Source: Rhodothermaeota bacterium MED-G12 (GTDB lineage Bacteria > Bacteroidota > Rhodothermia > Balneolales > Balneolaceae). From it: a stretch of DNA of 43,536 bases. Below are positions 32,321-40,678 of the stretch, piece by piece; the first letter of the stretch is position 1, and every line of letters begins with the position of its first letter. The notes beneath the pieces are model-generated. The model saw only the letters and a program-made list of their open reading frames with translations, was not told the origin of the DNA and searched no databases. The position numbers were made by a program, and so were the translations under genes. Location: the NCBI GenBank assembly GCA_002457365.1, contig NTKP01000006.1, positions 1 to 43,536 of the forward strand, read 5' to 3'.

Positions 32321-33739
32321 ATGGCTAAAGAATTTGATGTATGTGTAATCGGCTCAGGCCCTGGTGGTTATGTAGCTGCAATTAGAGCTTCACAACTTGG
32401 CTTTTCTACTGCAATTATAGAAAAACGACATCTCGGTGGGGTTTGTTTAAATATTGGATGTATACCAACCAAAGCTCTATTGCGCTCCGCTGAGGTACTC
32501 GAGTCCATTCAACACGCTTCGGATTATGGAATTGAGGTGAGCGGATCTAAAGCAGATTTCGGTGGAATGGTTAAACGTAGCCGCGGTGTGGCTAATAAAA
32601 TGAGTAAAGGGGTTCAGTTCTTGATGAAGGCCAACAAAATCCAGGTATTTATGGGTACAGGGGTTTTTGCTTCTAAAAATGAATTACAGGTTCAGGACGA
32701 ATCGGGGAAAGAAACCGAACGAATTAAAGCAAAGCATTTTATCATTGCTACAGGAGCCAGGCCACGTGTGCTACCTAATCTTCCCATTGATGGAAAAATG
32801 ATCATCGATTCGGAAGCCGCAATGACCATGGAAAAGCAACCGAAGAAAATGGTTATTGTTGGGGCTGGTGCCATTGGGGTAGAGTTTGCCTATTTCTACC
32901 ACACTATTGGCACAGAGGTTACACTAGTAGAATTACAAAAGAACTTAGTTCCTGTCGAAGATGCTGATGTTGGAAGAGAATTGGGTAAAATCTATAAGAA
33001 GAAAGGCATTAATATCCTCACCGAGAGTACGGTTGAATCAGTGACCAAAAAAGGAAAAGGCGTTGAGGTAACGATTAATACCAAAAAAGGCGAACAGATA
33101 GTTGAAGCGGATGTGGTACTTTCAGCTGTTGGTGTAACAGGTAATGTGGAAGGATTGGGCTTAGAAGAAATTGGTGTTAAAATAGAACGAGGAGCCATAG
33201 TTGTTGACCGATCGACCTATTCTACTGGAGTCGAGGGTATCTATGCAGTGGGTGATATTATTGGAGCCCCTTGGTTGGCTCATAAAGCTTCTCATGAAGC
33301 CATTGTACTTGTTGAGCAATTGGCGGGTAAACATCCGAAAGCGATTAATTACAAAAATATTCCTGGTTGTACGTACTGTGAGCCACAAGTTGCTTCTGTT
33401 GGGATGACCGAAGCTGCTGCTAAGGAAGCAGGATATGAGGTAAAAGTAGGTAAGTTCCCATTGTCTGCCAGTGGTAAAGCAACGGCGCTAGGGCACGAAG
33501 AAGGTTTTGTAAAAGTAATCTTTGACGCTAAGTACGGCGAGTGGTTAGGTTGTCATATGATTGGTTTTGGTGTCACAGAAATGATTGCAGAGGCAGTAGT
33601 TGCAATAGACCTGGAAACCACCGGTCATGAAATTATCAGCGCCGTGCATCCACACCCTACTCTTTCTGAGGCGGTAATGGAAGCGGTAGCTGAGGCATAT
33701 AATGAAGGGGTCCATTTGGGCACCCCAGTGAAACATTAA
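32321..33739 (+). CDS. lpdA: Dihydrolipoyl dehydrogenase
   Basis: E3 component of 2-oxoacid dehydrogenase and glycine cleavage complexes; it reoxidises protein-bound dihydrolipoamide with NAD+. The 472-residue protein has the FAD motif VIGSGPGGYVAAI (9-21), the redox disulfide Cys42-Cys47 in GGVCLNIGCIPTKALL, the NAD motif IVGAGAIGVEFAYFY, the second FAD motif IYAVGDIIGAPWLAHKA and the C-terminal catalytic His in HPHPTLSEAVMEA. It is followed by lipB and lipA, which make the lipoyl group it acts on. The lipB start is 23 nt downstream. Confidence 0.97.
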   Translation: MAKEFDVCVIGSGPGGYVAAIRASQLGFSTAIIEKRHLGGVCLNIGCIPTKALLRSAEVLESIQHASDYGIEVSGSKADFGGMVKRSRGVANKMSKGVQFLMKANKIQVFMGTGVFASKNELQVQDESGKETERIKAKHFIIATGARPRVLPNLPIDGKMIIDSEAAMTMEKQPKKMVIVGAGAIGVEFAYFYHTIGTEVTLVELQKNLVPVEDADVGRELGKIYKKKGINILTESTVESVTKKGKGVEVTINTKKGEQIVEADVVLSAVGVTGNVEGLGLEEIGVKIERGAIVVDRSTYSTGVEGIYAVGDIIGAPWLAHKASHEAIVLVEQLAGKHPKAINYKNIPGCTYCEPQVASVGMTEAAAKEAGYEVKVGKFPLSASGKATALGHEEGFVKVIFDAKYGEWLGCHMIGFGVTEMIAEAVVAIDLETTGHEIISAVHPHPTLSEAVMEAVAEAYNEGVHLGTPVKH

Positions 33740-33762
33740 GCCGGTAACTCAAAGACAATGTC

Positions 33763-34512
33763 ATGAAGGGTGAAGCTGCGGACGCTCGTTCTATATTAGA
33801 GGTTTATGACCTAGAACGAGTTGCGTATCGCAGTGTTTGGGATCTTCAGAAGCAACTTCAAGAAGCGCTTATTCAGCAAAAGAGAAACCCGGAACACACC
33901 CAATATACCGACGACGATTTGGCGGATATGCTGCTTTTTGTCGAACACCCCCATGTGTATACCTTGGGCAAAAGTGGGAATGCTGAGCATTTGTTGCGTT
34001 CAGTAACGGAGCTTCATGATCTGGACGCGGATTTTGTTCCAGTAGATCGTGGAGGGGATATTACCTACCATGGCCCTGGGCAGATTGTGGGCTATCCAGT
34101 ATTAGATTTGGATCGACATTTTACCGACATACATAAGTATCTTCGCTATTTAGAGGAAGTGCTTATTAAAGCCTTAGCGCATTACGGACTTAAAGCGGGT
34201 AGGGCAGAGGGGCAAACTGGAGTTTGGCTTGAGGACCGTAAAATTGCAGCTATGGGTATTCGATCCTCCAGGTGGGTAACCATGCATGGCTTCGCTTTGA
34301 ATGTAGCTACTAATTTGGATTACTTTTCCCATATCGTCCCCTGTGGCATCCAAGACAAGCAGGTTACCAGCATGCAGGTAGAGTTAGGAACGGAAGTCTC
34401 CATGGATTCGGTTAAAAAACAAATAGTTCAATGTTTTGAGGAAGTGTTTCAGGTGCGAGCCCACTGGGCTGGTACCACCAAAGAACTAGACGATAAAATT
34501 TCGTATTTTTAA
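33763..34512 (+). CDS. lipB: Lipoyl(octanoyl) transferase
   Basis: LipB moves octanoate from acyl carrier protein to the lipoyl domains. The 249-residue protein has EHPHVYTLGKSGNAEHLL, VDRGGDITYHGPGQIVGYPVLDL (95-117), Lys160 in EDRKIAAMGIRSSRWVTMHGFALNV and the acyl-accepting Cys194 in IVPCGIQDKQVTSM. All residues of the Cys/Lys pair are present. The first 25 residues are an extension of ordinary length variation. It is between lpdA and lipA. Confidence 0.96.
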   Translation: MKGEAADARSILEVYDLERVAYRSVWDLQKQLQEALIQQKRNPEHTQYTDDDLADMLLFVEHPHVYTLGKSGNAEHLLRSVTELHDLDADFVPVDRGGDITYHGPGQIVGYPVLDLDRHFTDIHKYLRYLEEVLIKALAHYGLKAGRAEGQTGVWLEDRKIAAMGIRSSRWVTMHGFALNVATNLDYFSHIVPCGIQDKQVTSMQVELGTEVSMDSVKKQIVQCFEEVFQVRAHWAGTTKELDDKISYF

Positions 34513-34591
34513 TATAGTATGCGCCACATGGTGGGCCGTTAGTAGGTTTAATTGCCGTCCGTAACAGGACGCAGCAGCAAGGAGCAAGATT

Positions 34592-35467
34592 ATGATAAAA
34601 GAATTGAATGTAGTAGATCGAGCTACTACTCAAAGAAGACCAGACTGGTTACGCGTAAAGCTTCCTTCCGGAGAAAAATTTAAAGAAGTACTCGACACCA
34701 TAAACGAGCATAAGTTGAATACGGTTTGCTCTGAGGCCCGTTGTCCTAACATGGGCGAGTGCTGGGGAGCTGGAACGGCTACTTTTATGCTTCTGGGTGA
34801 TGTGTGTACCCGCTCGTGCGCATTTTGTGCGATTAAAACAGGGAGACCGCCGGCTGAATTGGATTGGGAAGAGCCGCTTCGAGTAGCGGATGCTGCTCGT
34901 AAAATGGGTTTAAAACATATTGTTTTAACTTCCATAAATCGTGACGATCGAAAGGATGGAGGAGCCCCTATTTTTGCCGCTACCCATACCGAATTACGAC
35001 GCATAATTCCCGGAGTGACCATTGAGTCTCTTATTCCTGACTTTAAGGGTGATTGGGAAACCTTGCAAATTGTGCTGGATACTCCTCCCGATGTGTTGAG
35101 TCATAATTTAGAAACCGTTCCTGCGCTGTATCGAAGAGTGCGCCCACAAGCCAAATATCAACGGTCTTTGGATTTATTGTTGCGCACAAAAGAGGCAGGT
35201 ATTCGTTCTAAAACAGGTATTATGGTGGGTCTGGGTGAAACCAGAGAGCAGGTGATCGAGCTCATGCAGGATTGCGCGAATCATCAAGTAGACGTGCTTA
35301 CCATTGGGCAGTATATGCAGCCGACTAAAATGCATCATCCCGTGAAAGATTGGATTCATCCGGATCAGTTTGCCGAATACAAAGAAATCGGTGAGCACTT
35401 AGGTATTGAACATGTAGAGAGTGGTCCTTTGGTTCGTTCTTCGTATCATGCCGAGCGTCACGTGTAA
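34592..35467 (+). CDS. lipA: Lipoyl synthase
   Basis: A radical SAM enzyme that inserts two sulfurs into octanoyl groups. The 291-residue protein shows the auxiliary cluster cysteines Cys46, Cys51 and Cys57 (VCSEARCPNMGECW), the radical SAM cysteines Cys72, Cys76 and Cys79 (CTRSCAFC) and the C-terminal RSSY motif (PLVRSSYHAE) whose Ser binds the auxiliary cluster. AAGGAG 7 nt before the ATG supports the start. A small hairpin (CGTCC/GGACG) sits just before this site. The three genes lpdA-lipB-lipA form one lipoate operon. Confidence 0.97.
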   Translation: MIKELNVVDRATTQRRPDWLRVKLPSGEKFKEVLDTINEHKLNTVCSEARCPNMGECWGAGTATFMLLGDVCTRSCAFCAIKTGRPPAELDWEEPLRVADAARKMGLKHIVLTSINRDDRKDGGAPIFAATHTELRRIIPGVTIESLIPDFKGDWETLQIVLDTPPDVLSHNLETVPALYRRVRPQAKYQRSLDLLLRTKEAGIRSKTGIMVGLGETREQVIELMQDCANHQVDVLTIGQYMQPTKMHHPVKDWIHPDQFAEYKEIGEHLGIEHVESGPLVRSSYHAERHV

Positions 35468-35507
35468 TGTGACAGGCTTCTGTGTTTATTAATTAGTCGG
35501 AATTGAA

Positions 35508-36203
35508 ATGGCCGCAACCGTAACGGTACTTTTTATAAGTTATTTGTTAGGCTCTATACCCTCTGCAATTTGGGTGGGTAAGGGCTTTAAAGGAATCGAT
35601 GTACGAGAACACGGAAGCGGAAATGCAGGTACAACCAATACATTTCGAGTGTTAGGAGTGCCTTTTGGGGTGACGGTGTTTGTGTTGGATTTCATGAAAG
35701 GCTTTGTCAGCTCATTTTGGATTAGCGGCTTAGCCTTTCTTTGGTTTAGTGGACCTTTGGCCCCCCCGAACTGGGATGTTGAAGCATTTCTCGCTATATC
35801 TTGTGGGATGGCAGCTGTGGGTGGTCATATGTTCCCGGTTTTCGCGGGATTTAAGGGAGGAAAGGGCGCTGCAACCGCTTGCGGAATGCTTTTTGGGATC
35901 GAACCTATATCCATTGGGATTTCGTTTACTTTGTTTGGACTTATTGTGTGGTCCACTCGGTATGTTTCATTAGCCTCTATCATTGCTACAGGGATTTATC
36001 CTATTACCTTATTAATTATGCGCTTTGGGTTAGATTGGTATGTGGATGGAAGCATTATTATGTTTGCGGCCATTATAGCATTTGGAATCATTTATAAACA
36101 CAAAGCCAATATTGGCCGGTTAATGGCGGGTACAGAAAGTAAAGTTGGTGCTAAGGCAACGACCCTGGCAAAGACTGAAGCGAGCACAGCGAAGGTGAAT
36201 TAA
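35508..36203 (+). CDS. plsY: Glycerol-3-phosphate acyltransferase PlsY
   Basis: An integral membrane enzyme that acylates glycerol 3-phosphate using acyl-phosphate, the first step of phospholipid synthesis. The 231 residues have several hydrophobic segments and the family motifs GSIPSAIWVGKGFKGIDVREHGSGNAGTTNTFRVLG, the GHMFPVFAGFKGGKGAATACG region, and KHKANIGRLMAGTE near the end. A charged tail of about 25 residues follows. It is 9 nt before gpsA, which makes its substrate. Confidence 0.96.
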   Translation: MAATVTVLFISYLLGSIPSAIWVGKGFKGIDVREHGSGNAGTTNTFRVLGVPFGVTVFVLDFMKGFVSSFWISGLAFLWFSGPLAPPNWDVEAFLAISCGMAAVGGHMFPVFAGFKGGKGAATACGMLFGIEPISIGISFTLFGLIVWSTRYVSLASIIATGIYPITLLIMRFGLDWYVDGSIIMFAAIIAFGIIYKHKANIGRLMAGTESKVGAKATTLAKTEASTAKVN

Positions 36204-36212
36204 AAGCTAATT

Positions 36213-37241
36213 ATGAGCAAACAACGTATTGGGATTATTGGCGCAGGTAGTTTTGGAACGGCTTTAGCAAAGGTATTCTATGAGGCGGGGAACCAAGTTC
36301 ATGTTTGGGCAAGAGAGCCAGAAATTGTTGCGCACATAAACGCCCACCACGTAAATCCAAGTTACTTGTCGGATCTAGTATTACCCGATTCGGTTTATGC
36401 GGTAGAGGAGCTTTCGGAGCTTGTACAAGAAAAAGACTTATTGGTCTTGGCTACACCCTCGCATACCTTAGGTGATATGGCTAGTCGCATAAAGCCCTTG
36501 CTAAGCGGCAACGAGGTCGTTATAACAGTATCAAAAGGCATTGAAAAGGATAGCTTTAAAACAATGTCACAGGTACTGGTCCATGTACTTGATGGCGTGA
36601 TAAGCTCTGATCGGATTGGAGTGTTATCCGGGCCGAGCCATGCCGAAGAAGTGGCTCATCAAAAACCAACTACCGTTGTAGCAACATCCTATTCTACACG
36701 GACGGCTACCTATATTCAGGATACGTGTATGACGCCGATGTTCCGTATTTACGTGAATAATGACGTGGCGGGAGTGGAAGTAGGGGGCTCAGTTAAAAAT
36801 ATTATGGCTATTGCCGCCGGTGTTATTGATGGTGCGGGCTGGGGAGATAATACCAAAGCGGCACTCATTACACGAGGATTGCACGAAATGAAGCGGATGG
36901 GTGCTTATTTTGGGGCACATACCGATACGTTTTCTGGGCTTACTGGAATGGGGGATTTAATTGTAACCTGCACCTCTCCTCATAGTCGTAACCGCCGTTT
37001 AGGGCAACTCATCGGAGAAGGGAAGAGCCTTGAAGAGATTATAGGTGGAATGGAAATGGTAGCCGAAGGCGTTAAAACCACCCAAGCAGTATACTTTTGG
37101 GCACAAAAAAACTCCGTGGAAATGCCCATTACTACGGCGGTGTATCAGGTTCTTTTCGAAGGGGTAAATCCCATTGATGCAATGACTCAGTTGATGAATC
37201 GTGATCCTAAGCAAGAAGGTCTACAGGATATTTATTCATGA
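36213..37241 (+). CDS. gpsA: NAD(P)+-dependent glycerol-3-phosphate dehydrogenase
   Basis: It reduces dihydroxyacetone phosphate to glycerol 3-phosphate for phospholipids. The 342-residue protein has the dinucleotide-binding IGIIGAGSFGTALA, the conserved VSKGIEKD, GVLSGPSHAEEVA, catalytic Lys in GGSVKNIMAIAAGVIDG, GWGDNTKAALITRG and GLTGMGDLIVTCTSPHSRNRRLG. The start is the ATG 9 nt after plsY. Its stop overlaps the next gene by 4 nt (ATGA), so translation is probably coupled. Confidence 0.97.
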   Translation: MSKQRIGIIGAGSFGTALAKVFYEAGNQVHVWAREPEIVAHINAHHVNPSYLSDLVLPDSVYAVEELSELVQEKDLLVLATPSHTLGDMASRIKPLLSGNEVVITVSKGIEKDSFKTMSQVLVHVLDGVISSDRIGVLSGPSHAEEVAHQKPTTVVATSYSTRTATYIQDTCMTPMFRIYVNNDVAGVEVGGSVKNIMAIAAGVIDGAGWGDNTKAALITRGLHEMKRMGAYFGAHTDTFSGLTGMGDLIVTCTSPHSRNRRLGQLIGEGKSLEEIIGGMEMVAEGVKTTQAVYFWAQKNSVEMPITTAVYQVLFEGVNPIDAMTQLMNRDPKQEGLQDIYS

Positions 37242-37942
37242 AGGAATACGAACAGTACCTGAAGTATTCGGGTACAACCACGCTTAGTTCTATGTCAAAA
37301 GCCGACTTGATCAATTTGGTTGAGCGAGGGGAATCTTCCTTTTTGGAGTTTAAGCAGAAAGTCGCATCACCCGAAAAATTGGCGCGTGAAATTGCAGCTT
37401 TTGCTAATACAGAAGGTGGGATCATATTGGTTGGAGTAGGTGACAGAGGAGAACTTATAGGATTAGAGACCTACTTAGAAGAGGAGTTTTGGTTAAAAAA
37501 AGCAGCCGAAGAAGAATGTATTCCCCCAGTAGACATTACGCTTGAATTATTTCAAATGGGACAGCGAGACATCCTTATTGTAGGCGTGCCTGAATCGCCT
37601 GAAAAGCCGGTACAGGTGAAGGCAGGAAAGTCCAATAAATTACGAAAGGTATTTGTTCGGGTAAATGATGCCAGTGTGGAGGCAAGTGATGAATATATCC
37701 AAGTTCTCAAGCAGGGCGGAGCGCCTCAGGGTGTAACATTTGAATATGGAGAGAAAGAGCAAATATTGTTTCGCTATTTAAAGGAATACAGCGTCATTAC
37801 TGTGTCAGATTTTTCCAATGTTGCTTATATCAACAGCTATAGAGCGACTAAAATTTTGGTGAATTTGGTAAGTGCGGGGGTATTGGACTTCTTCGAAAAA
37901 GACGGCAAAGCACACTACACATTTTCCGTAAAATCTACGTAA
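37238..37942 (+). CDS. AlbA_2 (Schlafen-like) domain protein
   Basis: 234 residues. Residues about 25-155 form the AlbA_2/Schlafen-like domain: ESSFLEFKQKVASPEKLAREIAAFANTEGGIILVGVGDRGELIGLE, then RDILIVGVPESPEKPVQVKAG and VFVRVNDASVEASDEYI. The C-terminal part (EKEQILFRYLKEYSVITVSDFSNVAYINSYRATKILVNLVSAGVLDFFE) looks like a winged helix. Such proteins are putative ATP- or nucleic-acid-binding regulators. The function here is unknown. The 4-nt overlap with gpsA and 8-nt gap to the Fe-S carrier gene suggest one transcript. Confidence 0.85.
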   Translation: MKEYEQYLKYSGTTTLSSMSKADLINLVERGESSFLEFKQKVASPEKLAREIAAFANTEGGIILVGVGDRGELIGLETYLEEEFWLKKAAEEECIPPVDITLELFQMGQRDILIVGVPESPEKPVQVKAGKSNKLRKVFVRVNDASVEASDEYIQVLKQGGAPQGVTFEYGEKEQILFRYLKEYSVITVSDFSNVAYINSYRATKILVNLVSAGVLDFFEKDGKAHYTFSVKST

Positions 37943-37950
37943 GTTTAATT

Positions 37951-38490
37951 ATGATGAACCAAGAGAATAACACAAACAACACGTCTAGGCTTGAGAGTGA
38001 AGAAAAATCGAGAGCGGATGAATCATTACAAGATTCATTGGATGACGTAATTGCGTCATTAATTGACTTGGATGAGGAGGACGCTTCGGAGAGTTCCGCC
38101 GCCGATCAAAGCCTCATGGATAAAGGATTACAAAATGCAGATGATTTTGATCCAGAAACCGCTCGACCCATTGTGCTTACTGAACGAGCTGCCCGGCAAG
38201 TTAAAAAGATAGTGGAGCAAGAAGGCTTGGAATCTGAGCTTTATTTGCGTGTTGCGGTAGAAGGAGGTGGCTGCTCAGGTCTTAGTTACAAATTAGGTCT
38301 GGACCACCGAAGCGATGAAGACCGGGTATACGCTAGTTTTGATGTAGAGATTATCGTAAAAGAAGAACATCTGATGTACTTAGAAGGGATTAGTATCGAT
38401 TATCCCGATGGGCTGGATGCTCGCGGCTTTGTGTTTGACAATCCCAATGCTACCGATAACTGTGGATGCGGCGAAAGCTTTGCCGTTTAA
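37951..38490 (+). CDS. A-type iron-sulfur carrier with acidic N-terminal extension
   Basis: The C-terminal ~107 residues are a typical HesB/IscA/ErpA domain: PIVLTERAARQVKKIVEQEG, VAVEGGGCSGLSYKLGLD (Cys108) and NPNATDNCGCGESF (Cys171 and Cys173). These three cysteines hold the iron-sulfur cluster passed to target proteins. Residues 1-70 are an extra acidic, Ser-rich, probably disordered segment (EESEEKSRADES..., LDEEDASESSAADQS) that is absent from usual ~110-residue carriers. Its role is unknown. The final 4 bp overlap the end of convergent hslO. Confidence 0.93.
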   Translation: MMNQENNTNNTSRLESEEKSRADESLQDSLDDVIASLIDLDEEDASESSAADQSLMDKGLQNADDFDPETARPIVLTERAARQVKKIVEQEGLESELYLRVAVEGGGCSGLSYKLGLDHRSDEDRVYASFDVEIIVKEEHLMYLEGISIDYPDGLDARGFVFDNPNATDNCGCGESFAV

Positions 38491-39395
38491 TTGCGCTGCG
38501 CTTTTGCCTTGGTGATTAATCCTCGGATTTCTTGAGCAGAGATGTATTCTTTGTTGTTACAAAAATGACAAACAATTTCTTGCCCATCATCCTTTAGATC
38601 TTCTAAATCTTCAAGACTAAGCATAGTCAATGCGCCTAAAAATCGCTTGCGAGAGCATCTACAAAAGAAATCGACAGGATTCCGACCAAGCTCTTTTACC
38701 TGTATAGGTGAGACGGAACGGTGCATAATATCATCGATGTATACTTTTTCCGAGAGCAATTGATCGATGGGTTGAAACGAAGCTAATCGCTCCTGGAGCA
38801 TATCAATTTGTCCATCTGGTGCGTCGGGAAGTCGCTGCAGAAGAAGGCCTCCAGCTTCGGATATGGCGCCGTCTTCGGTAATTCCAATATCCAGCATGAC
38901 CGCAGAGGGAACCTGCTCGGACTGTGCCAAATAGTGAGCAATATCTCGGGTTACATCCCCAGCAATTAATTCGATAGTACTGGTTCTGGGTTCGGCCTCA
39001 TTATAAAGTACCTTAGTTAAGCTGAGCACACCTAAACCTATACCGTCGGACAACGATACATCCGGGTCATCGTAGGCTAGTTCGGCGCTAGGATTCCCTA
39101 CATACCCTCGAACCTCTCCTAAACTGTTTGCTTCTGCAACTACATATTGAAGGGGACCACTACCATCGAGGCGTACCTGTATGCGTTCTTCTTTTTTTAA
39201 TTCGGAAGCTAATAAAGCCGCAGCTGTTAGTGTTTTACCTAGAATTACGGTGGCTAGGAGGGATAAACCATGCCGGTCTCTGGCTTCTTTAACTAGCGCG
39301 GTTGTTTTAACCACGGAGAGTTTGAAATGTCCGTCTTTGGTTATTCCTTTAACCATTCGGTCTTTGAATAAGAAGTCTTCTTTAGTAATACTCAT
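38487..39395 (-). CDS. hslO: Redox-regulated chaperone Hsp33
   Basis: Hsp33 is a cytoplasmic holdase activated when its zinc-binding cysteines are oxidised. The 302-residue protein has the N-terminal domain (FKLSVVKTTALVKEARDRHGLSLLATVILGKTLTAAALLAS, the region VRGYVGNPSAELAYD) and a C-terminal redox switch with CRC (FFCRCSRKRFLGAL) and CHFC (EIVCHFCNNKEY), the CxC and CxxC pairs. It is 2 nt downstream of the leucine dehydrogenase gene on the same strand. Confidence 0.96.
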   Translation of the reverse strand: MSITKEDFLFKDRMVKGITKDGHFKLSVVKTTALVKEARDRHGLSLLATVILGKTLTAAALLASELKKEERIQVRLDGSGPLQYVVAEANSLGEVRGYVGNPSAELAYDDPDVSLSDGIGLGVLSLTKVLYNEAEPRTSTIELIAGDVTRDIAHYLAQSEQVPSAVMLDIGITEDGAISEAGGLLLQRLPDAPDGQIDMLQERLASFQPIDQLLSEKVYIDDIMHRSVSPIQVKELGRNPVDFFCRCSRKRFLGALTMLSLEDLEDLKDDGQEIVCHFCNNKEYISAQEIRGLITKAKAQRN

Positions 39396-39397
39396 GA

Positions 39398-40501
39398 TTA
39401 TTTTTGAGCGTTGGCTAAACGCTGTTCTACAAGTTGGTTACTCGCTAAATTGGGGGTTAGATTGTGTTTTTCTGCATAGTCAAAGACCTCTAGCAGGGTG
39501 TCATAAATTTCGCGGGTTTGTTCGGCAGCTCTTTCGGGATTATACCCACCTATTTCATTCGAAATATTAATGATACCCCCTGCATTTACCACATAATCGG
39601 GCGCGTAAAGGATGGATTTTTCTTTCAACCGTTGGCCGTGCACTTCTTCGCGGAGGATATTATTTGCGCCACCCACGATAAAGTCACAAGCTAAATGGTC
39701 CAGCGTATCGTCATTGATCACCCCACCCAGTGCGCAGGGGCTTAGTATGTCGACCCGGTGAGAAAGAATATGTTCAGGGGCAAGGATTTCCGCCCCTACT
39801 TCTGCAGCCAGTCCTTCGGCCTTTTCGGGATATATGTCAGAAATGTAGAGTATTGCGCCTTCTTTTTGGAGGTGCTTAGCTAAATAGGACGCTACATGTC
39901 CGGCGCCTTGTATGGCGATTTTCTTTCCTTCCAAACTATCTTGGCCTGTTGCGTATTGCATGGAAGCCTTCATGCTTACATAAACTCCAAGCGCAGTAAA
40001 GGGAGAGGGATCCCCACTGCCGCCTAAATGCTTGGGTAGTCCGGTAACGTGAGGGGTCTCTTGATGCACCCAAGCCATATTTTCTTCGTCCATACCCACA
40101 TCCTCAGCGGTGATGTATTGCCCAGATAGAAAATCTACACATCGTCCGAAGGCTCGAAACAGTTCCTCGGATTTATCGGTTCTTGAATCTCCTATGATGA
40201 CCGCTTTTCCTCCTCCTTGATTAAGTCCGGAAATAGCTGCTTTGTAGGTCATGCCTTTTGAAAGCCGGAGTACATCATCCAGAGCGGCTTCAAGATTAGG
40301 ATATGGCCACATCCTGGTGCCACCTAAAGAGGGTCCAAATGTGGTGTCGTGAATGGCGATGATGGCTTGGAGTCCTGTTTTTTCATCCTTGAAATAAACG
40401 ACTTGTTCATGTGCGGCTGTAGCAGCTGTGTGCACAGGAGTATAAAAAAGCCCGGAAGAAATTTCGGTAGCCTTTCCGAACAGTGTAAAAGCGTCGCTCA
40501 T
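39398..40501 (-). CDS. Leucine dehydrogenase (Glu/Leu/Phe/Val dehydrogenase family)
   Basis: NAD-dependent oxidative deamination of branched-chain amino acids is the likely reaction. The 367-residue protein contains GPSLGGTRMWPYPNLEAALDDVLRLSKGMTYKAAISGLNQGGGKAVIIGD (catalytic Lys in GGGKAVI and in the SKGMTYK segment), TAEDVGMDEENM, the NAD fold IAIQGAGHVASYLAKHL and GGANNIL with YAPDYVVNAGGIINI. The length and these motifs fit leucine dehydrogenase rather than glutamate dehydrogenase. Valine or phenylalanine dehydrogenase cannot be fully excluded. It precedes hslO by 2 nt. Confidence 0.9.
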   Translation of the reverse strand: MSDAFTLFGKATEISSGLFYTPVHTAATAAHEQVVYFKDEKTGLQAIIAIHDTTFGPSLGGTRMWPYPNLEAALDDVLRLSKGMTYKAAISGLNQGGGKAVIIGDSRTDKSEELFRAFGRCVDFLSGQYITAEDVGMDEENMAWVHQETPHVTGLPKHLGGSGDPSPFTALGVYVSMKASMQYATGQDSLEGKKIAIQGAGHVASYLAKHLQKEGAILYISDIYPEKAEGLAAEVGAEILAPEHILSHRVDILSPCALGGVINDDTLDHLACDFIVGGANNILREEVHGQRLKEKSILYAPDYVVNAGGIINISNEIGGYNPERAAEQTREIYDTLLEVFDYAEKHNLTPNLASNQLVEQRLANAQK

Positions 40502-40678
40502 AAAGGATGGATCTTAGAAGATGGTATTTTTGTAAATATACCAAAAAGCCTCGAGGTTTACTTAGTATCTGAGTGTGGAATAAAGTATAATTCAAATAAT
40601 ATAGTTTGAACTGGTCAATTGGTGTGACAGCCAATGCACCTCTTATGAATAAAAATAAAAATAAAGGAAACCATAACT

